A program made the translations under genes and the position numbers. Of a stretch of 64,000 nt of DNA, positions 11,478 to 21,960 are shown one piece after another. Origin of the DNA: Breviolum minutum Mf 1.05b.01 (lineage: Eukaryota; Sar; Dinophyceae; Suessiales; Symbiodiniaceae); the NCBI GenBank assembly GCA_000507305.1, contig DF239959.1, positions 84,982 through 148,981 on the forward strand. Reading direction: 5' to 3'. The notes beneath the pieces are model-generated. The model was not told the DNA's origin, searched no databases, and saw only the letters and a list, made by a program, of their open reading frames with translations. The first letter of the stretch is position 1; every line of letters starts with the position of its first letter.

Positions 11478-12580
11478 TGAGGTTTTATTTTCCCGGATTT
11501 GGTTTTTCAGTTCCCGTGGTGTTTTCTGTTCCTGTTGGTGTTTTCAGTTCCCACCACCTTGGGTTTGTGGTTCCCGTAATGGTGTTTTCAGTTACCTCGT
11601 GGGTGTTTTGGGTTCCCACATTGGTGTTTGTAGTTCCTGCGGGTGTTTCTGGTTCCCAGGCAGCGCTGGAGGGCTGGACAGGGTGGCGGTGGCTGCTGCC
11701 TGGGTGTTTTGGGTTCCCGCGGGTGTTTTTGGTTCCCACACAGGACTGAACAAAGGCGGTGCTGCTAGTGGTGTTGCCGGTGCTGGTGCTCGTGATGTTG
11801 ATGCTGATGGTGTTGNNNNNNNNNNNNNNNNNNNNNNNNNNNNNNNNNNNNNNNNNNNNNNNNNNNNNNNNNNNNNNNNNNNNNNNNNNNNNNNNNNNNN
11901 NNNNNNNNNNNNNNNNNNNNNNNNNNNNNNNNNNNNNNNNNNNNNNNNNNNNNNNNNNNNNNNNNNNNNNNNNNNNNNNNNNNNNNNNNNNNNNNNNNNN
12001 NNNNNNNNNNNNNNNNNNNNNNNNNNNNNNNNNNNNNNNNNNNNNNNNNNNNNNNNNNNNNNNNNNNNNNNNNNNNNNNNNNNNNNNNNNNNNNNNNNNN
12101 NNNNNNNNNNNNNNNNNNNNNNNNNNNNNNNNNNNNNNNNNNNNNNNNNNNNNNNNNNNNNNNNNNNNNNNNNNNNNNNNNNNNNNNNNNNNNNNNNNNN
12201 NNNNNNNNNNNNNNNNNNNNNNNNNNNNNNNNNNNNNNNNNNNNNNNNNNNNNNNNNNNNNNNNNNNNNNNNNNNNNNNNNNNNNNNNNNNNNNNNNNNN
12301 NNNNNNNNNNNNNNNNNNNNNNNNNNNNNNNNNNNNNNNNNNNNNNNNNNNNNNNNNNNNNNNNNNNNNNNNNNNNNNNNNNNNNNNNNNNNNNNNNNNN
12401 NNNNNNNNNNNNNNNNNNNNNNNNNNNAAAAAAAAACGGGAACTGAAAACACCCAAAGGTGGGAACCAGAAACACCGTGTTTAGACGGGAACCGAAAACA
12501 CCCACGACGGGAACCGAAAAAACCAAAGGGAACTGAAAAAACCCTAGGCAGGAACTGAAAAACCAAATCCAGGAAAAAAA
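11478..12580. repeat. fold-back (long inverted repeat) element built of minisatellite units
   Basis: The left arm (about 11478-11755) is G/T-rich with units such as GGTGTTTTCAGTTCCC. The right arm (about 12430-12580, weakly to 12645) carries the reverse complement, GGGAACTGAAAACACCC. The outer edges also pair: GGATTTGGTTTTTCAGTTCC on the left matches the complement of the right arm near 12548-12575. The assembly gap lies inside. Duplicate copy 2 has only about 350 bp between its HNH start and the next shared block, against about 1.6 kb here, so this looks like an insertion in copy 1. Confidence 0.65.
11816..12427. other. assembly gap (612 N)
   Basis: A run of undetermined bases, flanked on the left by a GTTGATG-type trinucleotide-like repeat. 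It falls in the centre of an inverted repeat, a common cause of assembly failure. The frames that read through it are artefacts. Confidence 0.98.
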
Positions 12581-13253
12581 GACTGCTGGGAAGAGAAAGC
12601 CAGATTCCGGGAACCAAAAAAACCCAACCCCACAACCACAAGGTCCTTCATCTGAGAAGCCCAACATGGACACTGTGCAGCCCGTCAGAGATGGATGCAC
12701 ACTAGCTTGCCTGGGCTGCCAAATGCTGAAAAGGAAGGATGCAACTATGTACTGTATATAATCGTTCTTTCACCTTGATATTTACATCCCTTATTCTCTT
12801 ATACATTCCTATCTTACCATTTCACCTTTCTGAATCTCACATCATCCTTAAAAATTGGCAACCTTTTCCCCGAAAATCATCATGCAACTTCTACAAAAAT
12901 CAAACCTTTCAAGGTTGAAGTTCATCCTCCCCCATGCCCAGGTGTCCCGAACACCCTGAGTTTGAAGGTCACATTTCTGGCTTCGAAGTCCCAGGTGAAA
13001 GGCTTAGCCATTCACCACAAAGGGGCCTCGCAGAATGGAGCTCTAAGCTGCTAAGGAAGGGGGAGAAAGGGAAACTCGTTGTGAGGAACTCCTTATGTTG
13101 AGTTGGGTTATTTGAACTTAACTTATTGAGTAGTGGAGATAGTTAATCTTACAGTAACATAATTTTCCACTGTGAACTGTGAACCTAACAATCCAACAAA
13201 GTAAGTGAAACTGACTGTCTAGATTCATTTCAACAAAAGCAGGCTTGGAATTA

Positions 13254-13386
13254 AACATTCAGCTTCCCAGAGCTTGCCTTCAGGGCGGGAGAGACTGTAG
13301 GCCCTCCCGGTGGGGTGAAACGTTCTGGGCATGGGTATACTGCCTTTGCGCCTACCAAAAGTAAGGCGCCTGAGCCAAAATCGAGA
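13254..13386. repeat. conserved block of the duplication with an SL-like 11-mer (copy 1)
   Basis: About 133 nt match 22951-23088 closely. On the plus strand a CCTTCAG acceptor and an AAAA|GTAAGG donor bound an exon-like piece. On the minus strand TTTTGGTAG is a plausible acceptor into RKGSIPMPRTFHPTGRA. Both strands have open frames, so the coding sense is unresolved. The minus strand at 13371-13381 reads ATTTTGGCTCA, identical to part of the dinoflagellate spliced leader. Confidence 0.4.
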
Positions 13387-14126
13387 AGATATCGACAAGT
13401 CAACACTTCAACAAACAACCGGTCTGGAGATGACCCATCAATCTTTATACAAGAAACAAAAGATATAATACAGTTTGCAAGAAGGACATACACTATTGCA
13501 ATTAAATGAACATTTCCGAAATGCCTATATATGCCACAAAATGAAACTCAATGAGATTATGGTGGATTCCTTCAATGATTCGCTGGTCTTCTTGGCAATC
13601 CAATGGTACAAACTGCACATGTCAAAACCTAAAACAAAACAGCCAAGCGCATGATTTCCACCCCTCATTCCCAGTCCATGAGCCCAATGTGGTCAAACCC
13701 TGAAAGCGCTTCGCGTCTTTTGTTTCTCGGACGTTTGGGTGAAACGAACAGTCTGAGAGTTGGTAAACATGACGACTCACGAGCTCTGATTTGTGTCTAT
13801 GGTAGAAACACTAATAAACCTGTTTTTAAACGACATGTATTTACTAACATTGTGTCCTCACCAGCCTTTGAGAGTAAAAACAAGTTGAAGCGTTTTTGTA
13901 CGATATGCTGCTGTTGGGAAATGATTGCCCATACTCATGGTGTATACAGCATCTTGCTGCATGTTCGCCTTGCGGCAGAATGCAGTGACACAACAATTTC
14001 CGTGAGGCCTGGCTCTGAGATTGCGGTTGTCAGCTCACCATTTCTCAAACATCATCAGAGGTTCTAGGATTTTGTTGAGTCTATTTTGGACAATCACTAC
14101 TGAATGCCATAATGCCATGATGATAT

Positions 14127-14143
14127 GATGGGACTGATGGGAC

Positions 14144-14177
<34 letters not shown>
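14127..14177. repeat. GAT trinucleotide microsatellite
   Basis: About ten GAT/ATG units. A shorter run occurs at the corresponding place of copy 2 (23701-23722). The poly-His and poly-Met frames across these runs are artefacts of the repeat. Confidence 0.85.
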
Positions 14178-14178
<1 letters not shown>

Positions 14179-15219
14179 GTGCTGGTAGTGGCGGTAGGGT
14201 GGTTCACTATTCGCATCTCGAATCATAAGTAGGGATGGGAAACATATCAATATAGCGCATGTCCGTTTTGCAAATCAAATATACCACGAGCCCGTGGCAA
14301 TTCTCTTCATTTCTGCTGGAACATCAAAGCTCTTCCTGGGCGATGGGTTCGCGGTGTCTGTGCTCGGAGTATGATCATAACATCAGCCGTTCCTCTTTTC
14401 CTCTTCAAATCCCAACGCAAATCATGAGAAAGGAAACTCTCAAAAGAATTGAACTTCTCACTTAAAAACCAAGTGTCTGTATAATCCTATAACCCGTGAC
14501 AAAATCCTTCAAAAGACCTCTTGATTCCACTTCCACCGCCTGCATGCAATCTATATCCATTCCCACTCCCTGTCACCCCTTCCCCTCAACAAGAGGAAAT
14601 CTGAGCAATCCGTACTCCCTGAATCTCCCTGAATGTTTTTGTAGATTTGTGTCATCAAACCACCAGTCCTCGGTGCTGTTGTGCTGATCTAGTTGGACGT
14701 GGTGAGGAGGAGTTAAAAGATTTTCCCCATAGGCTATTAAAGATTGAAAGAAATAACAGCAACCACTAACCACCAGGATTCCAGGACTATCATATTTTTA
14801 GTTGAGGCTCCTCGGGTCCTTATAAACTCCACTTTTCATTAATACTGGGAGGGTGAGCATCCCAAAATGAAATTATGGGCGGCAACTGCAACCTAACCAA
14901 GTGGCCCACCCAAAATCTCAGAGCACCCAGGATATCATCTTGCAATAAAACATCTCAAAAAAAGTCCTCAAATGCCAGTCAGCAGGGCATAACAGTTCCT
15001 CGATCCTGGAGGTAATCTTGAGATATGGAAAAACACCTCCTACCTATATTTCACATCTAACATCATTTCGAAAAACAAAAATAAAGTCATCAATGTGATA
15101 CCACTGGTTAGAGAGTATTGCTGCACAAAATGAACCACAACTTACCTGTGACTTTATCAACCTGCACAAAATGCAAAAACAAAACATCAATAAACCAGTT
15201 TCATTCATTTTTCACTTAC

Positions 15220-15268
15220 CCTTTGAGGCTCCCAGCAAACTTCTTGTTGTCCCACATCTTCTGGGCCT
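15220..15268 (-). CDS. small duplicated exon (copy 1)
   Basis: An acceptor GTTGCTAG and a strong donor AAAGG|GTAAGT enclose 49 nt reading EAQKMWDNKKFAGSLKG. The same peptide, with A-V-G in place of A-G-S, is conserved in the duplicate at 24812-24871. There the donor has become GGGTTGG, so copy 1 retains the better splice signal. Protein family unknown. Confidence 0.5.
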
Positions 15269-16066
15269 CTAGCAACGCCAAAACACAAAAGCTTTTTGAC
15301 ATGGACAAGCAAGTTGAACAATCTTGAGTCTATATAGGTATGACGGTAGCATACACTGAATAGACCCAAAATTATAGATGATTATAGCCATGAAAAATCA
15401 TCTAGAGCTAATCATTGAAAGAACACATATTTTCCCAATCATCGGCTGAAGGTTTTGCCATCTTAGTAACTACATGTTTCTCCTTAGTAGAAGGTACTGC
15501 AATTGCTTAGGCAAAGCGGACAAAAACAACTGCGCAAATTCAAGCCATCGCCTGCCCCACCAAAGGATGCAAAAATTGATTGCACCAACAAACACCACAT
15601 CAGCAATCAACTGAGTTCCCCCCGCCAAAAAAAAATAAAACTTGCTGCTTGTGCATGTTTCAGTGATTATTTTCAAACTTGCAACTTCCCATGGATCCGC
15701 AAAAATCTGGTCAAACTTATGTTACAACGATGATTCATTCAAGAACCTGAGTTGGCTAACCGATGTTGCTGGAGATCCAGTATTGAACAATTGCCTTCTT
15801 TGAAGGTAAGGTCATCTGAGATCGCTATTACTTACCTGGATGTTGGATAGACCTGTCTCTGTGCCAAACTGATTTCCAGGAATCCATGTTTGACTTGGTG
15901 CTGTCTAGGAAGAGTAGCGCTCACTCTTAGCATGCTACACCACTACCCAAATGCTTACCACCTGAATCAATGGTAAAATCATACCAAAATCAAACACCTT
16001 TCACATACTTTACCATGAATTTCGGGCATCCCTTCCCCCACAACCACCCTTTGTGCCATATGACAA

Positions 16067-16118
16067 GGTGTATGCAAGGCCGAACAGCACTTCATCGGGG
16101 AGGCGATAGGTTTGTCAC
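16067..16118 (-). pseudogene. duplicated exon with in-frame stop (copy 1)
   Basis: After an AAG acceptor the frame reads stop-QTYRLPDEVLFGLAYT. The duplicate at 25371-25422 has CGG (Arg) where this copy has TGA, and otherwise reads RQTYRTPDEVLFGLAYT. The conserved frame shows it was coding; this copy appears disabled at its first full codon unless a different acceptor is used. Confidence 0.4.
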
Positions 16119-16399
16119 CTTAGCTACCGTTCTGGAAAGCAACTGCTGCTTCTGGTGAGCAAATGACCTGGAGAAAACCGAATACAAAAAAAACAACCTT
16201 CAAACATAGAAATCCGTACAATTGTTGAACATCATAAAACGGAAAGCCACATACTAGCCAAATAGACATGCCTTGATCATTCTTACGACATGTCATCATC
16301 TGAATATCATCTGACCTAAGTCTATCTAATACATCTCTAGCTTTGCTGGAGGACACCCGTCTTGAGCGGGAGGGTACCAAACAATAAGAAAAATGGTGA

Positions 16400-18134
16400 T
16401 AATTGTGAGGATCATGATGTTTGAAGGAAAAAACTGAAACATGCTAATCTATGCCAATTTTGCCTTGAATCACCAAAACCATCCTCCAAAGGTCATCAAA
16501 GGTCCACTTGTTTTTCACATGAGCCCTGAACCTTTGCATTTAAGCCTCCGAACAGCTTGGGAGCATCCGGACCACTCGGGATGACCTACATTGGCATTGC
16601 AAGTTTGATAGGGATGAAGGGGAAGTTGAAGCTGTGAACTTTTTGTTTAGAAACTGCTGCTCTACAATACATGGTATCGCAGTGGCGCACTTGCCAAATT
16701 CTATTAATTGTAGGTGGGCATGTGCCAGGTGAAAATTCAAACAACGAATTCCATGACATGAATGTTGGGCCCCCTGTGCATGTGCATGCAACGTGAAAAA
16801 AAAAAACTACAACACGAAAGTGGATTGATAGGAAACATGGCAAATAAAAAACAGTGACATATGTCTGACATATTCAGATTCCACCCAATTTCATGCATAT
16901 CATCCTACTTCTCCTTCCCAACTAAGAATTACATCACATATAGACAATCTAACCATTCCCAATTCCATTCAATATGGCCTACTGCAACAAGCAGGTAAGC
17001 CCCTGGCCAAATGAGGACCCTCTTGTCGCTCTTCAGACCTCCAAACGAATGTATCTACATATTTAAGGAACATTCCGAACATTCCTGCAAACTCAAGGAA
17101 AACAACTACCCGCCTCGTCCAAACAAAATATCGAAGCGCCAACCCCCCAACAATACATCCATATGGGCCATCTTTTGCATTGCTGCACCCTGTATCTTAG
17201 CACAACACAAGGTCACTAATACTCTTGAGGCAGGCAGCCCATAGCAATCTTCATGTCAGAATGATGGTGGCAACAACCTCCTAAGGGGCACAATGCTTTT
17301 GAACTCACGGCAGTTCCCGCAATTGGAACTCAACCCCTAAAACATGGCATTTTTATTGCCTTTTGCAGGGTACATCTTGTTCGGATTATCTTGGTTTGAT
17401 ATCAAGGTGACTGTGTTTAATTTCAGTTTTGACCCCGCATGAAGCATGATCCCCTAAAACAGTTGCTGGCCATGTACTTTTGTGCTCGGCAGTCAATACC
17501 ATCAGCATGTTTTGTGTATCATCACTGCGTATGTATTATGGGAAATCCAAACTTGCATGCTAGTCTGCAAGGGGGGCTGAACTTCAGCTGAACAGAACAA
17601 ACTCATGAACAAACAACATATTTTTAATGTTCTTCCACCAGTCCTGCTGATTATCAACCAAAATCGTTTCCTTTACCACTCACCTTTACCACTCACCTCT
17701 TGTCCACACGAGAAAGATGCGGTTACCCCGTTCAAAACGGCAATCTAGGCCTTGGCAAAACGGTAGCACTATGCAAGGGGGGCATCCCCAAATTATTGAC
17801 ATCACTGATTGTATCCAAAAGCACGGGTTTCTTTAACGTTGCCATAGTTCAACGCTTAATCACAAACACACGCTTGCAACATGTCAAATACTTTTGCCAC
17901 TGTGGATATGCCAACATGCTGCCATACTGGCAAATTGGACATCTGGATGATCCGTTGTTTTTCCAGCGGTTCTGTTTAACGCAACGGATAAAAACGAAAA
18001 AAAACATGTCCCAGCCATCTTTGGGCTTGTGTTGCGCTCCTCTTTCAGCTAGACGGAGCTTCACAATTCAGCCAGCCTTTTGAGAAAAACAAGTATATGA
18101 AATGATTTTACCATGGCTTGGCGTTTGCACACCA
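16400..18134. other. no gene recognised
   Basis: Sequence between the end of duplicate copy 1 and the second HNH gene. It contains unrelated open segments in several frames (the longest is plus 17700-18083) but none with splice context, codon bias or a recognisable motif. It has no counterpart that I could see in the flanks of the other HNH genes. Confidence 0.45.
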
Positions 18135-19349
18135 CTACCGAAAATGCAACATCTTTCTGATGTGTTTTTCCTGACAAACGCCATCAATATCCACTTTGCG
18201 CCATTCTTCATCATCAAACTCTTTAACACAAATGGCTCTTGGCAAGCGAAACTCATATCCACCTGCCTGTTTAGACTTCCCGATGAGGCAACCAGATATC
18301 GAGCCAGTCCCAACACCCAACTCTTTTGCGGCTGAAGATATTGAAGGATACGACACCCAGAAATCATGGGAACCATGCCGGCGGCTATCAACAGCCTTAA
18401 CGTCACCTCGTGGTTTTCTAGCCCTGATGGCGATGGCATGTAATGCGTTCTCAGCTGGGGTTACGTATTCCAAGTTCTCAACCGCATTGTTGCTCTTGTT
18501 TCCATCCAAGTGATTAACTTGAGTATGTTGAGGTGATGGGGGCGGGCCAAGAAAACTCATCGCAACAAGCCGATGCACGAGCTCATTGCCAGATCGCTGT
18601 GCCGTTGTCAACCAAGTTGAAGTGTAGCCGTGCTTTCCAAGATGCCCACTTGACATCCGCCCATCCGAAAACTTGATTCTTCCGATCGAACTAATCATTC
18701 TTCCTGGCACAATTTCTCCAGATCGCGGATCCAGCATGTCTTTCCATATTTCTCCGGGAACGCTTTCATCCTGCAAAGCGGCGAAACAAAATTCAAATCC
18801 CCTAGAGCAAGACATGGTGTGACAGCACTTGGATACGGTTGCCGGGCTCAGTCCGACTTGCCCTGCTGCATCCCGGATAGATGAACAAGTCACCCACGTT
18901 TGCGAACCCACTGCTCTCAGCATTACAGGTTTAGCAAGCTTTGGGCCAGCCGATTTTCTTGAAGGATCATTGTAGGCATGTCGCATGTTCTGGCTGCGCG
19001 TCACACGTTCCAAATTGTTGCAATGATTGTTGGATCGGTTGCCATCAAGGTGGTTCACCTGCCAAGCTAGTGGGTTTTGAGAAGGCCCATGGAATGCGTA
19101 AACGACCAAGTGATGGACAAAGAAGTGGCTTCGAAAAATTCCTACCACTCGATACCCGGAAGTTGCAAGACTTCCATGGGTAACGGTGCCCCTGGTGTTG
19201 CAAATTCGTCCGTGTGAGCTCACCTGCCAACACTTTTTGTTATCTATTGATTGCAAAGTGGAAAACCATCGGCACACGCTGACAGTGCTTAAGTTTCCAA
19301 ACGCAGCTGGCCGCCACAGAGCTAGTTTTTGCACGACCCACCCAGCCAT
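18135..19349 (-). CDS. two-module HNH/NUMOD4 endonuclease-like protein (paralogue B)
   Basis: 404 residues from the ATG at 19349; ten further in-frame codons lie upstream, beginning with TTG and lacking ATG. Numbering includes those ten. Residues 11-41 (starting MAGWVVQKLALWRPA, ending CRWFST) look like a mitochondrial targeting sequence. 50-64 is NUMOD4-like, 88-136 an HNH module (VNHLDGNRSNN, SQNMRHA) and 168-198 HTH-like. 208-240 is NUMOD4 (MLDPRSGEIVPG), 269-316 a second HNH (VNHLDGNKSNN, AENALHA) and 344-378 a second HTH. EEWRKVD at 391-397 repeats the NUMOD4 start. Both modules keep the terminal His, so this is the most complete of the three. It lies between the two duplicated segments and its flanks match neither. 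Confidence 0.82.
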   Translation of the reverse strand: MAGWVVQKLALWRPAAFGNLSTVSVCRWFSTLQSIDNKKCWQVSSHGRICNTRGTVTHGSLATSGYRVVGIFRSHFFVHHLVVYAFHGPSQNPLAWQVNHLDGNRSNNHCNNLERVTRSQNMRHAYNDPSRKSAGPKLAKPVMLRAVGSQTWVTCSSIRDAAGQVGLSPATVSKCCHTMSCSRGFEFCFAALQDESVPGEIWKDMLDPRSGEIVPGRMISSIGRIKFSDGRMSSGHLGKHGYTSTWLTTAQRSGNELVHRLVAMSFLGPPPSPQHTQVNHLDGNKSNNAVENLEYVTPAENALHAIAIRARKPRGDVKAVDSRRHGSHDFWVSYPSISSAAKELGVGTGSISGCLIGKSKQAGGYEFRLPRAICVKEFDDEEWRKVDIDGVCQEKHIRKMLHFR

Positions 19350-19611
19350 GAGCCTTGTGGAATGTGGGACCCGGATCAAGTCGAAACTGATGGACTACAA
19401 ACCATGCAGGTTCAAAATTGATAGGCATAAAACAACATTTTTGTCTATCCCGCCGTTAAATGATGCACGTTGTGATGTTGCCTCTCATTCTACTGCAAAA
19501 TTGGCAAGGTTGAGTTGAAGATTGTGTGTTTATGAAGAAGAAAGCACTCCAATATTACATACACATGCCCCGCAATACAAACTACTTTCACCTCACTCAT
19601 CATCTGCTGAG

Positions 19612-19690
19612 GCCAAGGGACGTTGAAGTTACCAATGTCCTTTTCCAAATTCAGCCCTTGTCCACCTCTGGGGGCTGCCTGCCACATGCT
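19612..19690 (+). pseudogene. enoyl-CoA hydratase/isomerase-like fragment (copy 2)
   Basis: Reads LKLPMSFSKFSPCPPLGAAC, homologous to 8462-8540. The Glu expected in a PEG motif is again Pro, so that change predates the duplication if the alignment is right. The 3' end has drifted relative to copy 1. Confidence 0.33.
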
Positions 19691-19950
19691 GCAGCGAGGG
19701 AATGAGATGTGAAGCCAAGTCTGGAACAAAGAGATGGAGGTGATGGGTTGGAAACATGAAAGGCTTAGTGTTTCTTCTAGCACATCATGGCGTTGTTGCC
19801 ATGTTCTCATTATGCAAGGTGCATTTCTGCATGGGACTTTTCTGACTCATGCAAAATCCATGCCAAATCAACTCACCAAGAAACGATGCACCACGACTCC
19901 AGGGCCAATTTTACCCGACAAAAAAACGCTCCAAACAACGCTTCCCCCAT

Positions 19951-20030
19951 CCACCTCTCCCGAGTTAAGGCTCGCAGAGACGGCCGCAGTCAAGGCGCCA
20001 TTGGCATCCAGGAAAGGTCTTGGGTGCAGC
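19951..20030 (+). pseudogene. enoyl-CoA hydratase/isomerase-like fragment (copy 2)
   Basis: Reads ELRLAETAAVKAPLASRKGL, homologous to 9161-9240 with mainly silent differences plus V/A, D/V and K/R. It is 330 bp from the upstream fragment, against about 690 bp in copy 1. The stretch expected between them in a crotonase-fold protein was not found. Confidence 0.38.
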
Positions 20031-20739
20031 AGGTGGTGGAAGGTCTCGGGGTAGCCATGGCCATATCTTAAAAAGGTTGTCTGGTTGTTGGGTAGTTTTC
20101 AGTGAGTCTGTGAAAAGTTTCAAATATATTTGCAAAATTTGATTAGTCATGGAAAAACAAACTGCATCCATTTTGAGCGTACTGTAATTTTTGAAATACA
20201 CATTTAGCCGTCTTAAAACATGAACTGCCCCTTGCAGCTGGGGAAAAATGAACTGAAGACAATTGAGGAATCTGCCGCTTTGAGATTCGGACAAACATAG
20301 GAACAAAAACAAACAGTTGTCATGAGTCATAATATATTATCATCATTTATCATCCATTTATGGGTCGAATGTCACAAGCCCATGAATTTGATGCAACAAT
20401 GCAACACATCGGATAGACCAGTACAAGTGACATTCACCAAACATGAAAAGACGGAACATGACGCAACAGCAATAATCAGGTGAAGGATTTAGTGGAATTG
20501 GCGGGAATGTCACTCTGCATATGCATGCTCACACTCAGCACAAAGGTCCTTTCTCATGTCAGCATCATTTCTGCATTCCCCAACTAGCACTCTCAGCCAC
20601 ATGGGCGGCTTCATCGCCCGAACGACATTTGTATCCTCGAGGCCAACTCCATGGTTGCAAAACTGGATTTGAATAACATCATCGTCATCGTGCTTCATCT
20701 CAATTTCAGGCTCACCAGTCTGATGGGCAACGTTGCCGA

Positions 20740-21960
20740 TCACCTTGCTCTTCGGGCTTTGTCCCTCATCAGCGCAAGCACGTCGACCTTGCGCCACTCC
20801 TCACCTTCAATCACTTCTGCAGTGTTTGTTCGATCCGCTTTGCGAAACTCAAAACCTCCAGTCTGTCTGTAATGACCGTTGCAACAGGCCGAGATGTTGC
20901 TCCGACCCAAGCCCAATACAACAGCTGCATGCGACAGTGACGCATGCCACTGCCAGTCATGGTTGCTCTTGAAGGCCCTGCTCCAAACTGGCTTGAACTG
21001 GGATGCGCGACTCACAGATTGGCCCCTGTTGTTTTTGACAAGGGAATGGTAATGCATGCAGTTCTGGGATGGAGTGACATACTCCAAATTCTCCACAGCA
21101 TTGTTGCTTTTGTCTCCATCTTTGTGGTTTATCTGGCTTTGGTGTTCTGTCGGGGGCTTTCCAAGAAAAGCATAAGCTACCAGGCGATGGACACGCTGCA
21201 CACGCATCGAAAACTGCTTCGAGAGCTGTGTCTTATAGTACCCACTTTTGGTCAAATGGCCTCTGTGAATGAGCCCGGAACAAGACTGGACACGACCCAG
21301 GGAGCTCACCATTCGACCAGGGACCTCAGAACCTGTCACCGGATCCAACATAGGAAGCCACTCTTCTCCAGGTAGATCAGGTGTATTCACGTCAGCGAAT
21401 TGGAACTCAAACCCTCGGGCTGCAGATTGGTTGTGACAACACCGTGACACTGTAGTAAGAGACAATCCTAGTTGTTTTGCCGTTGAGCTGATTGAACTGC
21501 TACAGGTCCACTGGCTTGACCCTGCATGTCTCCAAAGCACAGGTTTTGACTGCAGAAGTTTATTTTGAGTCCCCGCTGTGCCTGCAAAGTAATATTTCAC
21601 GTTCTCTCCAGGTGTTACATATTCCAAATTCTTCACATGGTTATTAGCAATGTTACCATCTCGGTGGTGCACTTGCCAGGCAGTATTGCTAGGGGCTCCG
21701 ATAAAGGTGAGAGAAACCAAACGATGGACGTAGAACAAGTCACCTGAAATCTTGACTCTCAAATAGCCAGAGCCATGCATCGCTCCCAGGCTTATCCGCC
21801 CCCTTGTGTCACAACATCGTCCATGTGAGCTGACGTGCCAGCACTTCTCAGCCTTTAAAAGATCAATGTGTTGACTTGCAAAATGTCGAAAAGCTGGATT
21901 TCGAAAACACAGGTTGTAAGCAAAACATCTCCCAATCAAAAGAGTGCTAGGGAGGGCCAT
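20740..21960 (-). CDS. two-module HNH/NUMOD4 endonuclease-like protein (paralogue C)
   Basis: 406 residues with a good ATG start. The N-terminus (LIGRCFAYNLCFRNPAFRHF) resembles a mitochondrial presequence and shares NLCF and RH with paralogue A. 41-55 is NUMOD4-like (WHVSSHGR), 79-124 an HNH module (VHHRDGNIANN, NLEYVTPGEN) and 155-188 HTH-like. 197-230 is NUMOD4 (GEEWLPMLDP, MVSSLGRVQS), 258-305 a second HNH (INHKDGDKSNN, NLEYVTPSQN) and 340-373 a second HTH. GEEWRKVDV at 386-394 starts a third NUMOD4 that goes no further. Module 1 has VKYYF after GEN, with no terminal His, as in A. Position and N-terminal similarity make A its duplicate. Confidence 0.82.
   Translation of the reverse strand: MALPSTLLIGRCFAYNLCFRNPAFRHFASQHIDLLKAEKCWHVSSHGRCCDTRGRISLGAMHGSGYLRVKISGDLFYVHRLVSLTFIGAPSNTAWQVHHRDGNIANNHVKNLEYVTPGENVKYYFAGTAGTQNKLLQSKPVLWRHAGSSQWTCSSSISSTAKQLGLSLTTVSRCCHNQSAARGFEFQFADVNTPDLPGEEWLPMLDPVTGSEVPGRMVSSLGRVQSCSGLIHRGHLTKSGYYKTQLSKQFSMRVQRVHRLVAYAFLGKPPTEHQSQINHKDGDKSNNAVENLEYVTPSQNCMHYHSLVKNNRGQSVSRASQFKPVWSRAFKSNHDWQWHASLSHAAVVLGLGRSNISACCNGHYRQTGGFEFRKADRTNTAEVIEGEEWRKVDVLALMRDKARRAR

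Larger units (their letters stand above)
8459..16190. repeat. copy 1 of a diverged tandem segmental duplication
   Basis: Ordered blocks here match blocks in 19609-25500 in the same orientation: 8471-8535/19621-19680, 9161-9240/19951-20030, the HNH gene 9838-11019/20740-21960, 12664-12712/22307-22355, 12937-13030/22615-22702, 13254-13386/22951-23088, 13671-13810/23322-23462, 14632-14690/24232-24290, 15220-15275/24810-24868 and 16052-16190/25370-25500. The offset falls from about 11.1 kb to 9.3 kb because of indels, mainly the fold-back insertion in this copy. Confidence 0.8.

Noticed and set aside
11485-12700. Long frames on both strands across the N run
   Set aside because: They exist only because undetermined bases are translated as X. 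The flanking parts are minisatellite.
14035-14250. Poly-histidine reading frame
   Set aside because: Translation of the GAT/ATG microsatellite; the repeat is seen in all frames.
17700-18083. 127-codon plus-strand frame
   Set aside because: No homology, no codon bias, and partly complementary to another weak frame.
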